NCBI GenBank assembly: GCA_963817615.1
Contig: CAWFPH010000002.1
Span: 2,108,001 to 2,172,000 of the forward strand
Reading direction: 5' to 3'
Source: FEN-1219 sp963817615
Lineage (GTDB): Bacteria > Pseudomonadota > Gammaproteobacteria > Steroidobacterales > Rariloculaceae
DNA length: 64,000 bases
Shown here in pieces: positions 34,331 to 42,324 of this stretch; within the stretch, counting starts at the first letter, position 1; each line of letters opens with the position of its first letter. The position numbers and the translations under genes were made by a program. The notes beneath the pieces were generated by a model. It saw nothing but the letters and a program-made list of their open reading frames with translations, had not been told where the DNA came from and did not search any database.

Positions 34331-35746
34331 ATGCGGCATGTCGGGTGGCTCGCGACTGCAACCTTCTGCCTCCTGGCCGGCTGCTCGAGTACCGAAGTCC
34401 TAGTCGCCCACTCGGTACCGCTCACGAAGACCCAGGAGTCGATCCCGGAGCCGGAGCTGCTCGACGTCGGCGTAACCGTGTTCGATTCCGGTGTTCCGGA
34501 AGGTGAAGTCGACAAGCAGGTGCTCGAGCAACTGATCCGCGACGGCACCTTCGTGCAAATCCGCCGCACAGAGTCGTTCTACATGGCGGTCGTGCTGCGC
34601 GACACGCTGCAGAAGACCGGCGAGTGGGGCGCGGTGTGGGTCACGCCAAAACAGAGTACGGCGGCGGATCTCAACGTCGACGCTAAGATTTTGCATTCCG
34701 ACGGCGATTATTTTCAGCTGCACGTGAATGCAGCGGATGCGACCGGGCGCAAGTGGCTCGATAAGGACTACAACATGTCCACCGCAGCCGGCGCCTACAA
34801 TCGCCAGCGGTATCCGACGCTCGATCCTTATCAAGACGTGTTCAACGAGATCGCGAACGATCTCGCGGCCGCACGCGCACGGCTCTCGGCCGACGACCGT
34901 CGTGACATCCGCACGGTCGCCGCAATGCGCTACGCCGCGGACTTGAGCCCCGATGCGTTCTCGGGCTACGTGACCGAAGGTCGCGGGGGCAGCTACACGC
35001 TGAACCGATTGCCGGCCGAAGGCGACCCGATGTTCGATCGCACTCAGCGTGTGCGGCAGCGCGAGCGCTTGTTCCTCGAGACGCTCGACGAGCACTACGA
35101 CAAGTTCTATCAGGATGCGATGACGCCGTACGACAGCTGGCGGGAGAACGCGCGCGAGGAAGCGATCGAGATCCACGAGGCGACCAAGAGCGCGCATTGG
35201 CGCACGGGCATGGGCGTCGCGACGATTCTCGCTTCGATCGTCTACGGCAGCGATTCCAGCCACGACTCGTTCGCGGACAGCTTGATCACCAACGCAGGGA
35301 TTTACATGGGCGCCGAGATGCTGCGCTCGAGTGCCGTGCGCCGCCAAGAGAAGAAGCTGCACGCGCAGCAGCTCGAGGAGCTGTCGACGAGCTTCGAGGA
35401 CAAGGTCAAGCCGATGGTGGTCGACATCCAGGGCACGCAGCACCGCCTGACGGGCACGGCCGAGGCGCAGTATCAGGAGTGGCGCGATTTGTTGCGGCAA
35501 ATCTTCACGAGCGAGACCGGCTTCGCGCCCGAGAAAATGGCCATCTACAGCGAGCCCGATCCGGCTCCGGCCGTGGTCGAGCCCTTGCCGACACGCGATC
35601 AGGCGCAACCGAACGACGAGCACGCGCCACCGGTGCCGACCGACGCCGCCCCCGCACAACCCGCGCCGGCCGCAGCGCCCGCTACGGCCGCGCCCACCAC
35701 GGAAGCTGTTTCCCATGCAGCCGCGAGCGCCAACGGCGGAGTCTGA
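34331..35746 (+). CDS. Second lipoprotein of the kinase/VWA locus, unknown
   Basis: This 471-residue lipoprotein has lipobox LLAGC (MRHVGWLATATFCLLAGC). Residues 25-190 hold an alpha/beta domain with DVGVTVFDSGVPEGE, DLNVDAKILHSDGDYFQLHV and LDPYQDVFNEIANDL, which vaguely recalls CsgG/LpoB-like OM lipoproteins. The middle (about 200-330) is helical and charged. Near residue 295 a short hydrophobic stretch (ATILASIVYG) follows. The C-terminal 60 residues are Pro/Ala-rich (PDPAPAVVEPLPTR onward). GGAGGAA before ATG 34331 is the strongest ribosome site in the locus. A frame extending upstream to 34265 has no signal. The 3' end overlaps the kinase gene by 32 bp. Confidence 0.85.
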   Translation: MRHVGWLATATFCLLAGCSSTEVLVAHSVPLTKTQESIPEPELLDVGVTVFDSGVPEGEVDKQVLEQLIRDGTFVQIRRTESFYMAVVLRDTLQKTGEWGAVWVTPKQSTAADLNVDAKILHSDGDYFQLHVNAADATGRKWLDKDYNMSTAAGAYNRQRYPTLDPYQDVFNEIANDLAAARARLSADDRRDIRTVAAMRYAADLSPDAFSGYVTEGRGGSYTLNRLPAEGDPMFDRTQRVRQRERLFLETLDEHYDKFYQDAMTPYDSWRENAREEAIEIHEATKSAHWRTGMGVATILASIVYGSDSSHDSFADSLITNAGIYMGAEMLRSSAVRRQEKKLHAQQLEELSTSFEDKVKPMVVDIQGTQHRLTGTAEAQYQEWRDLLRQIFTSETGFAPEKMAIYSEPDPAPAVVEPLPTRDQAQPNDEHAPPVPTDAAPAQPAPAAAPATAAPTTEAVSHAAASANGGV

Positions 35747-36500
35747 GGCCACCGCCGCTCATCGAGCCCACCCGCCGCCGCCTGCATCAGTCGCCGCTGC
35801 GGCGGCGCCGCGACGCGTTGCGCTGCTCGGTCGCGGCGGCAGCTCCGAAGTCTGGTATGGCGTCGATGCGGCCGGTGGTGCGGTCGCGCTCAAGCTCTGG
35901 CGCGGCGAGCTGCGTGAGCGCCCAGGAGCGCGCGCATGGCTCGAGCGCGAGCACGCAACGCTTACGCGGCTGCGCGATCCGGCGATCGTGGCGAGCTACG
36001 GCGTCGTCGAGGTCGACGGCTTCCCGGCGCTGCTGCTCGAGTATCTCGCGGGTGGCGATCTCGTGTCGCTTGCGGGCGGCCCGGCCCGGCACTGGCTAGG
36101 TGCCGCGCTCACGCTCGCGCGGACGCTGCGGTTCGTCCATGATCGCGGCGTCGTGCACGGCGACGTGAAGGCGCGAAACGTGCTGTTCGACGCGGCCGAT
36201 CGTGTTCGGCTCGCCGACTTCGCGGCCGCGCTGCCGATCGGCGCTCGGCGCCCGGCGACGGGTCGACGGGCTCTGCCGAGCGACGACTACCGTGCCTACG
36301 CGGCGCTGTTGCTCGAGCTCATCACGGGGCGACCCGTAGACCGCCGGCAGATCTCGGCGATCGAGCCTGCCGTGGCGCCGCTGCGCGATGTCGCGAGGGT
36401 GGCCGCCGCGGGTTTGGTGGCCGAAGGCCGCGTTGCCACGGGACTTTTGACCTTCGAGGATGTCTTAGAATCTGCGATTGCAGCCAATTCTCCGGTCTGA
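35715..36500 (+). CDS. Minimal Ser/Thr-kinase-like protein
   Basis: This 261-residue protein has an Ala/Pro-rich leader of about 32 residues and then a protein kinase fold. LGRGGSSEVWYG is the glycine loop, ALKLW carries the ATP-binding Lys, and LEREHATL offers the helix-C Glu. VVHGDVKARNVLF is the catalytic loop with HGD instead of HRD, and LADFAAAL replaces DFG with DFA. No APE motif is seen and the C-lobe is short. Asp, Lys and Asn are kept, so activity is possible though weak or atypical. No membrane segment or sensor domain is present, so it is cytosolic. No other start codon lies in this frame before the domain, which makes the 32-bp overlap with the lipoprotein gene real. Confidence 0.85.
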   Translation: MQPRAPTAESEATAAHRAHPPPPASVAAAAAPRRVALLGRGGSSEVWYGVDAAGGAVALKLWRGELRERPGARAWLEREHATLTRLRDPAIVASYGVVEVDGFPALLLEYLAGGDLVSLAGGPARHWLGAALTLARTLRFVHDRGVVHGDVKARNVLFDAADRVRLADFAAALPIGARRPATGRRALPSDDYRAYAALLLELITGRPVDRRQISAIEPAVAPLRDVARVAAAGLVAEGRVATGLLTFEDVLESAIAANSPV

Positions 36501-36507
36501 AACCGTC

Positions 36508-38019
36508 GTGGAAAACTCCGAGCGCGAACAAACGATCGTTCCGGTCAACCCGGGGCTCAAGCGCCCGACGCCCGGCGTTCGCTCGCCGCGGGCCGGCCGT
36601 CTGCAATATTGGCTGACGGCCGTCCTCGCCGTCGTGCTCGGGGCCGGCGCGCTCGCTGTGTTCTTCCTGCTGCCGCATTGGCAGCACGAGCGCGCGGCGG
36701 CTGCCGCGCAAGCCGCGGCGGCCCGTGCGGCGGCCGCGGCGGCAGCGGCGGCCGCGATACCCGCCGCGCCGCAGCTTTCGCCGCAAGAGCTCGCGGCGCT
36801 CAAGGTCAAGTCCGAGACGCTGCTCGCGAACTTGCTGACGCAGCAGAAGCGGCTCGATGACCTGCACGCGGATGCGTGGGGCGGCGCCGACTGGACGAGC
36901 TACAAGGCGCTGTCGACCGCGGGAGACGATGCCTATCTCGCGAAGGATTACGCGCTCGCGGCCGACAAGTATGCCGCTGCGACGGCGGCGGGCGAGTCGC
37001 TGCTGACGCGTTCCGCCGAGATCGTAACGAGCGCGCTCTCCGCGGCCGAGCAGGCGCTCGTGGCCGGCAACCCCGAGGTCGCGCTCGCGCAGTTCGACAT
37101 AGTGCTCGGCATCGAGCCAGAGCATGCGGCCGCGAAGGCGGGCCGAGCCCGCGCCGAGCGGCTGCCCGAGGTGCTCGAGTTGACGCAGCGTGGCGAGCAA
37201 GCGCGCGAAGCCGGCGATCTCGAAGCCGCAGTCGCGAGCTACCGTGCGGCGCTTGCGATAGATCCGGCCTGGGAGCCCGCGAGTCGAGCGCTCGGCGCCG
37301 CGACCGCCGCGCTCAACGAAGCGAAATTCCAGCGCTTGATGTCGGCCGGCTTCAGTGCGATCACCGCGAAGCAGTTCGGTGATGCGGCCGAGCAGTTCCA
37401 CGCCGCGCTCGCAATGCGCCCGCAGTCTCGCGAGGCCCAGGATGGGCTAGCCGAGGCCGAGCAAGGGCAGAAACTCGACAAGATCTCGTTGACCGAGGCG
37501 CGCGCACTCGCGTTCGAGAAACGCGAGCTATGGGATCAAGCCATCGCGCTGTACCGCGGCGTGCTCGCGACCGACCCGAATCTCACGTTCGCGCAGACGG
37601 GGCTCGACCGCGCCGAGAAGCGCGCCGGGCTCGAGGCGAAGCTGTTGAATCTCATCGAGAACCCGACGCTGCTCTTCAGCGACACCGTGCTCGCCGATGC
37701 GGGCCGGCTCGTGGAGGAGGCGGCGGCGCAGGCCGATCGCGGGCCGCGCCTCGAGGAGCAGATCGGTAAGCTCTCCCGGCTCGTGAAGCTCGCCAGCACG
37801 CCGATTGCGGTCGAGCTGCACTCCGATCAGCAGACGGAGGTGACGCTGTATCGCGTCGGCGCGCTCGGCACGTTCATGTCGAAGCAGGTCGAGCTGCGCC
37901 CCGGCACCTATACCGTGATCGGCAGCCGCAACGGCTTTCGCGACGTGCGCAGGACGTTCACCGTGCTGCCGGGCCGCGACGTCGATCCGATCAACGTCGT
38001 TTGCGCAGAGCAAATTTGA
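36508..38019 (+). CDS. Bitopic membrane TPR protein with C-terminal PEGA-like domain
   Basis: This 503-residue protein has a cytoplasmic N-tail of about 33 residues with Thr and basic residues (possible phosphosites), a membrane helix at about 34-56, an Ala-rich linker (61-90), and TPR-like repeats to about residue 400. Repeat starts include YKALSTAGDDAYLAKDYALAADKY (split as YKALSTAGDDAYL and AKDYALAADKY), EQALVAGNPEVALAQFDIVL and GFSAITAKQFGDAAEQFHAAL. The last 80 residues form a beta-rich PEGA-like module (PIAVELHSDQQTEVTLYRVG, then ELRPGTYTVIGSRNGF). The GTG start at 36508 is 7 bp after the kinase stop. A TTG at 36478 is an alternative. The periplasmic TPR probably binds partners of the same locus. 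Confidence 0.85.
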   Translation: MENSEREQTIVPVNPGLKRPTPGVRSPRAGRLQYWLTAVLAVVLGAGALAVFFLLPHWQHERAAAAAQAAAARAAAAAAAAAAIPAAPQLSPQELAALKVKSETLLANLLTQQKRLDDLHADAWGGADWTSYKALSTAGDDAYLAKDYALAADKYAAATAAGESLLTRSAEIVTSALSAAEQALVAGNPEVALAQFDIVLGIEPEHAAAKAGRARAERLPEVLELTQRGEQAREAGDLEAAVASYRAALAIDPAWEPASRALGAATAALNEAKFQRLMSAGFSAITAKQFGDAAEQFHAALAMRPQSREAQDGLAEAEQGQKLDKISLTEARALAFEKRELWDQAIALYRGVLATDPNLTFAQTGLDRAEKRAGLEAKLLNLIENPTLLFSDTVLADAGRLVEEAAAQADRGPRLEEQIGKLSRLVKLASTPIAVELHSDQQTEVTLYRVGALGTFMSKQVELRPGTYTVIGSRNGFRDVRRTFTVLPGRDVDPINVVCAEQI

Positions 38020-38035
38020 TGCGCGGGAAGAGCGG

Positions 38036-40486
38036 ATGAGCGACGCAGCGAGGATGGACGATACCGGTTGGATCGTGGCGATCGACGCGAGCGACGGTCG
38101 TCGCGAGTTTGCCGCGGCGGACCTGCCGCTGACGCTCGGCGGCGAAACTCACGCCGATATTGCGCTGCCGGTGCCGGGCTCCATCCAGCTCGGTCGGCTC
38201 GGCAGCGTGTTTTTCGTGCAGGCGGGGCGCAATGCGCGCAATTTGCGCGTCGACGGTGAGCTCGTCGCCGGCTCTCGGGAGCTTTCCGACGGCGCGGTCG
38301 TGGCATTCGACCGCGCGCGGCTCGTATGTCGCATCGCCGACGGTCGGTTGACCGCGACGCTCGGTCTCACGGTCACCGCCGGTGATACTGCACCGCCCGC
38401 GCTCGACGAGCTCGCACGAGGCTCCGGGCCGGCCGGCGCGGAGCTCGCCATTACGCCGATCGCCTTCCAACGGGCCGCGGCGGCAGCGCGACCGGGCCGC
38501 AGCCATCGAGCGCGCGCCGCGGCGCTCGCCGTCGGGGCCGCGTGCGTGCTGCTCGCGGCGCTCGCATGGTTCGCGTTCACCGCACGGTCGGTAGCGTTTC
38601 ATTTCGTGCCCGAGGCCGAGGCCATGAGCTTGCCGCAGACCGTGCTCAAAGTGAGGCTCGGCGACCGGTTCTTGCTGCGGCCGGGCAAGCACCGAGTGGC
38701 GGCCGAGCGCGCGGGCTACTATCCGCTCGACACTACGGTCGACATCGGGAGCGATGCCGATCAGTCCATCGACTTGCAGTTCACGAAGCTGCCGGGTCTC
38801 GTATCGATCAGCACCGCTCCGCCCGCAGCCGCGACCGTCCTGCTCGACGGCATGCCGCTCGGCACGACACCGCTCACGGACGCCAAGATTCCGCCCGGCC
38901 CGCACAAGCTCGAGTTCGACGCCGAGCGCTACCTTACCCAAGTGCTCGATCTCGACGTCGCCGGCGGCGGCGAGCAGCAATCGCTCGTGGCGACGCTCAC
39001 ACCGAACTGGGCCCCCGTGTCGCTCGCGACCGAGCCGGCGGGCGCCGCGGTGTTCGTCGACGGTGCGCCGGCCGGCACGACGCCCGCAACGCTCGAGCTG
39101 ACGGCTGGCGAGCGCGAGCTCGAGGTGCGTCTCGACGGCTACAACGCTTGGCGCGGCAAGCTCACGGTCAACGCAAATCAGCCGCAGCAGCTGCCCGACG
39201 TGAAGCTCGCGCAGGCCGACGGCAAGCTCGAGGTCGTGACCGCACCCGATGGCGCGAACGTCACGCTCGACGGCCAGTATCACGGCCGCACGCCGCTCTC
39301 GCTGCGATTGTCGCCCGGCCGCAAGCACGAGCTGGCGCTGGCGAAACCGGGATTCGAGACGGTCGTGCGCGACGTGTCGGTGACCGCGGACAGCGGCCGA
39401 CGTCTCAGCATCGATCTCACGCCGCAGCTCGGCGACATCGACGTGCGCAGCACTCCGGCAGCCGCCGAGGTATGGGTCGACGGCGAGCGCCGCGGAAGCA
39501 CACCGAGCCGGCTGTCGCTGCCTGCGGTCGATCACGACATCGAGCTCAAGCGCAGCGGCTTCGCGGTCGCGCATCTCAAGGTGACGCCGCGGCCGGGCTT
39601 TCCCCAGGTGCTCGAAAGCGACCTCGTCGCGCTCGACGACAGCACGGGGAGCGGCTACAAGACGTTGCTCAAGACGAGCCTCGGCGAGGAGCTGAAGCTG
39701 ATCCCGGCCGGCCAATTCACGATGGGCTCGTCGCGCCGCGAGGTCGGCCGCCGCTCGAACGAAGTGTTGCGTCCCGTGCGGCTCACGCACGCGTTCTACC
39801 TCAGCCGCCGCGAGGTCACGAACGCCGAGTTCCGGGCGTTCAGGCCGGCGCACGATTCAGGACAATTCGCGAGTCATTCGCTGAACGGTGATGCCCAGCC
39901 GGTCGTACGGGTGTCGTGGGACGATGCCGCCCAGTTCCTGAATTGGCTCAGCATCAAGGATGGTCTCCAGCCCGTGTACGAGGAGCGCGCCGAAGGGTGG
40001 TTCGCCGTGCGCCCGCTGCGCAACGGCTACCGGCTGCCGACCGAGGCCGAGTGGGAATGGGCTGCGCGTTTCGCGGGCCAGGAGAACGCGTTGCTCTACC
40101 CGTGGGGCGCTGCGCTGCCGCCGCCCGATCGCTCGGGGAATTTCGCGGACGTTGCGGCGCGCGATATTTTGCCGACGACGCTCGTGACGTACGACGACGG
40201 CTACGCCGTGACGGCGCCCACGGGCTCGTTCGCTGCGAACGCGCTCGGTATCTTCGATCTCGGCGGCAACGTCGCCGAATGGGTCCAGGACATTTACACC
40301 GTCGACACGCTCGAGAGCAGCGAGCTCGCGGACGACCCGCTGGGGCCGGACACCGGCCGTTTTCACCTGGTGCGCGGCGCGAGCTGGCGCAGCGCGACCG
40401 TCACGGAGCTGCGGGTCGCGTATCGCAACTACGGTGCGGAGGGCAGCGACGATGTCGGATTCCGGATTGCGCGCAATTTGCAGTGA
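38036..40486 (+). CDS. FHA-like/PEGA-repeat/FGE-like membrane protein
   Basis: This 816-residue bitopic protein has a degenerate FHA-like beta domain (about 1-120: LTLGGETHADI, NLRVDGELVAG, LSDGAVVAFD), a membrane helix at about 162-182, four clear PEGA repeats plus one degenerate copy (about 205-535), and an FGE/SUMF1-like domain (about 550-816). PEGA signatures include VLLDGMPLGTTPL, VFVDGAPAGTTPA, VTLDGQYHGRTPL and VWVDGERRGSTPS. FGE motifs include GQFTMGSS, GYRLPTEAEWEWAAR, NVAEWVQD and HLVRGASWRSATV. The two copper-binding cysteines of formylglycine-generating enzymes are absent: the domain contains no Cys. It is therefore probably a binding module. GGAAGAG precedes the ATG. Confidence 0.88.
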   Translation: MSDAARMDDTGWIVAIDASDGRREFAAADLPLTLGGETHADIALPVPGSIQLGRLGSVFFVQAGRNARNLRVDGELVAGSRELSDGAVVAFDRARLVCRIADGRLTATLGLTVTAGDTAPPALDELARGSGPAGAELAITPIAFQRAAAAARPGRSHRARAAALAVGAACVLLAALAWFAFTARSVAFHFVPEAEAMSLPQTVLKVRLGDRFLLRPGKHRVAAERAGYYPLDTTVDIGSDADQSIDLQFTKLPGLVSISTAPPAAATVLLDGMPLGTTPLTDAKIPPGPHKLEFDAERYLTQVLDLDVAGGGEQQSLVATLTPNWAPVSLATEPAGAAVFVDGAPAGTTPATLELTAGERELEVRLDGYNAWRGKLTVNANQPQQLPDVKLAQADGKLEVVTAPDGANVTLDGQYHGRTPLSLRLSPGRKHELALAKPGFETVVRDVSVTADSGRRLSIDLTPQLGDIDVRSTPAAAEVWVDGERRGSTPSRLSLPAVDHDIELKRSGFAVAHLKVTPRPGFPQVLESDLVALDDSTGSGYKTLLKTSLGEELKLIPAGQFTMGSSRREVGRRSNEVLRPVRLTHAFYLSRREVTNAEFRAFRPAHDSGQFASHSLNGDAQPVVRVSWDDAAQFLNWLSIKDGLQPVYEERAEGWFAVRPLRNGYRLPTEAEWEWAARFAGQENALLYPWGAALPPPDRSGNFADVAARDILPTTLVTYDDGYAVTAPTGSFAANALGIFDLGGNVAEWVQDIYTVDTLESSELADDPLGPDTGRFHLVRGASWRSATVTELRVAYRNYGAEGSDDVGFRIARNLQ

Positions 40487-40539
40487 ATCGCGGCGGCCGG
40501 TGTTTCCGCCCGCCGCCGTCGAACCGAGGTGAGGTCATC

Positions 40540-40869
40540 ATGAGCACAGTTCGAGCGGTAGGCTGGCTGATCGTCGGTGCGGCGTTGGCCGCTGCGGCGG
40601 CGGCCCAGGAAGGGCCGCCGGCGGCCCAGTCCGGCGCGTCGCAAAGTGCGCCGCCGGCCGCACAATCACCCGCTGCGAAACCGCCCGCCGCGAAACCTGC
40701 CGCCGGAGCGCAGAGCGCCGGATCGCCGGGCGCGGCCTCGAAGAGCAGCGATTCGAGCACCGCCGGCGCGACCGGCGACGATAAGCGCGACGTGGTCAAG
40801 GACGGCGAGTTCATTCCGAGCGAGGAGCTGTCGCCGGACGAGGACGTCACGTTTCCCGTGGACATCTAG
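40540..40869 (+). CDS. Small exported protein with acidic C-terminal tail
   Basis: This 109-residue protein has a signal peptide (MSTVRAVGWLIVGAALAAAAAAQ). The mature chain is Ala/Pro/Ser/Gln-rich and disordered (AAQSPAAKPPAAKPAAGAQ). It ends in an acidic tail, EFIPSEELSPDEDVTFPVDI. The tail is the only feature that looks like a binding motif. Its strong ribosome site GAGGTGAGG and placement between the FGE-like and actin-like genes argue that it is a real gene. Function unknown. It may be a linker or inhibitor peptide of the periplasmic part of the apparatus. Confidence 0.75.
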   Translation: MSTVRAVGWLIVGAALAAAAAAQEGPPAAQSGASQSAPPAAQSPAAKPPAAKPAAGAQSAGSPGAASKSSDSSTAGATGDDKRDVVKDGEFIPSEELSPDEDVTFPVDI

Positions 40870-40932
40870 GCGTCGACTCATGTGTCAGTGCATCCGCGAA
40901 ACTTTCGATCGGCCGGCGCAGAGCGCAGCGCG

Positions 40933-42324
40933 ATGAGCACGCTCGCGATCGAGCTCAACGACGCCGGCATCGCCGTAGCCGACGCGACCGGCCTGCTCGC
41001 GATCGAGCCCGGCTACGTGCTCGTCGAGCGGCACAAGGTCGTGAGCGGTGACGAGGCGCGCGGTCAGGCTCGCCTGAGGCCGGGGCACGTGAGCAGCCGG
41101 CACTGGAGCACGCTCAGCCTCGAGACGAATTCGGGGCCCGGTGCGCCGAAGAGCGCGGCCGAGCTCGCGTTCGCTCAGCTCGCGGCGCTGTGGGAGCGCT
41201 TCGGGCGCGACACCGGCGACGTCATCTTCGTCGTGCCCGGCGGCTACAGCACCGAGCAGCTCGGTTTGCTGCTCGGGCTCGCGCAGGAATGCGGCATGCC
41301 GGTGCGCGCGCTCGTCGATGCCGCTGCCGCGGCCAGCGTGCGTCCGTATCCCGGCCGGCAGCTGATGTACGTCGACGCGAGCTTGCACCGCGTATCGGCC
41401 ACGCTCCTGGACCAGGATGCCGAGGCGGCCATCGACGGCGAGCGCGAGCTCGGGACGGGTCTCGCCGCCTTGACCGACGCGTTCGCGCGCCGGATCGCAG
41501 ACATGTTCGTGCGCGCCACGCGCTTCGATCCGTTCCGCCATGCGGACACCGAGCAGCTGCTCTACGACCGCCTGCCCGAATGGCTCGCGCAGTTGGATGC
41601 CGAGGATAGCCTCGAGCTCGTGCTGCCGCATCGCGGTGAGGAGTTCCGGGTGAGCGCGACGCGTGATGCGGTGCTTGCGGCCGCCGCAGGATTCTATAGG
41701 GCGATTGCTCAGCTGATCGCGCAACAGCGTGAGGCGGGACGCGGCCTGGTCGTGCAGCTGTCGGACCGACTCGCATCGTTGCCGGGCTTCGTCGCGGAGC
41801 TCGCGCGTCTCGACGATTTGGAAGTCGAGGCGCTGCCGGCCGGCCACGCGGCGCGCAGCGTCCTGCTCGACCCCGAGCCGTTCGCCGGGGCGACCGAGCA
41901 CGTCAAGTTGCTGAAGCATCTGCCGTGGCGCGCTGCGCCTGCCGAGCTCGAGGAGGCTGCCGTTCGGGCTCCGCAGCCGCGGCCGCCCGTGCGCGCGGGC
42001 GCCCCGAGGCACCTCGTCCATAACGCGATCGTCCACCGGATCGGTGCTCGGGGCCTGGTGGTCGGTCGCGATGCCGCGGCCGACGGCCGCCGCACGATCG
42101 TGATCGACGAGCGCCACAGCGGCGTTTCGCGTGAGCACTGCGAGATCGTGCTGCGCGACGGCGAGCTCAAAGTGCGCGACTTGAGCCGCTACGGCACGTT
42201 CGTGAACGAGCAGCGGATCGCGGGCGAAGCCGAGCTCGAGCGCGGCGACGTCATTCGCGTAGGCACACCGGGCGCCGAGCTCACGGTCGTGAGCATGGAA
42301 GCGGGCGATGATACGGCGCAGTAG
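40933..42324 (+). CDS. Actin-like (Hsp70/PilM-like) domain fused to FHA domain
   Basis: This 463-residue cytosolic protein is predicted to have an actin/Hsp70-like fold followed by FHA. STLAIELNDAGIAVAD resembles the first phosphate loop, VVPGGYSTEQLGLLLGLAQE (about 101-120) and ALVDAAAAASV the adenosine side, and LMYVDASLHRVSATLL (about 144-159) the second loop, although key Gly/Asp residues are degenerate. The C-terminal FHA domain (about 370-460) is canonical: GLVVGRD, VSREHC and RYGTFVNEQ give the Arg, Ser-x-x-His and Gly-Thr-x-Val-Asn motifs, so it should bind phosphothreonine. The natural ligand is a substrate of the kinase in the same operon. The ATG at 40933 was chosen at the start of the fold. 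Its 3' end overlaps the first VWA gene by 17 bp. Confidence 0.82.
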   Translation: MSTLAIELNDAGIAVADATGLLAIEPGYVLVERHKVVSGDEARGQARLRPGHVSSRHWSTLSLETNSGPGAPKSAAELAFAQLAALWERFGRDTGDVIFVVPGGYSTEQLGLLLGLAQECGMPVRALVDAAAAASVRPYPGRQLMYVDASLHRVSATLLDQDAEAAIDGERELGTGLAALTDAFARRIADMFVRATRFDPFRHADTEQLLYDRLPEWLAQLDAEDSLELVLPHRGEEFRVSATRDAVLAAAAGFYRAIAQLIAQQREAGRGLVVQLSDRLASLPGFVAELARLDDLEVEALPAGHAARSVLLDPEPFAGATEHVKLLKHLPWRAAPAELEEAAVRAPQPRPPVRAGAPRHLVHNAIVHRIGARGLVVGRDAAADGRRTIVIDERHSGVSREHCEIVLRDGELKVRDLSRYGTFVNEQRIAGEAELERGDVIRVGTPGAELTVVSMEAGDDTAQ

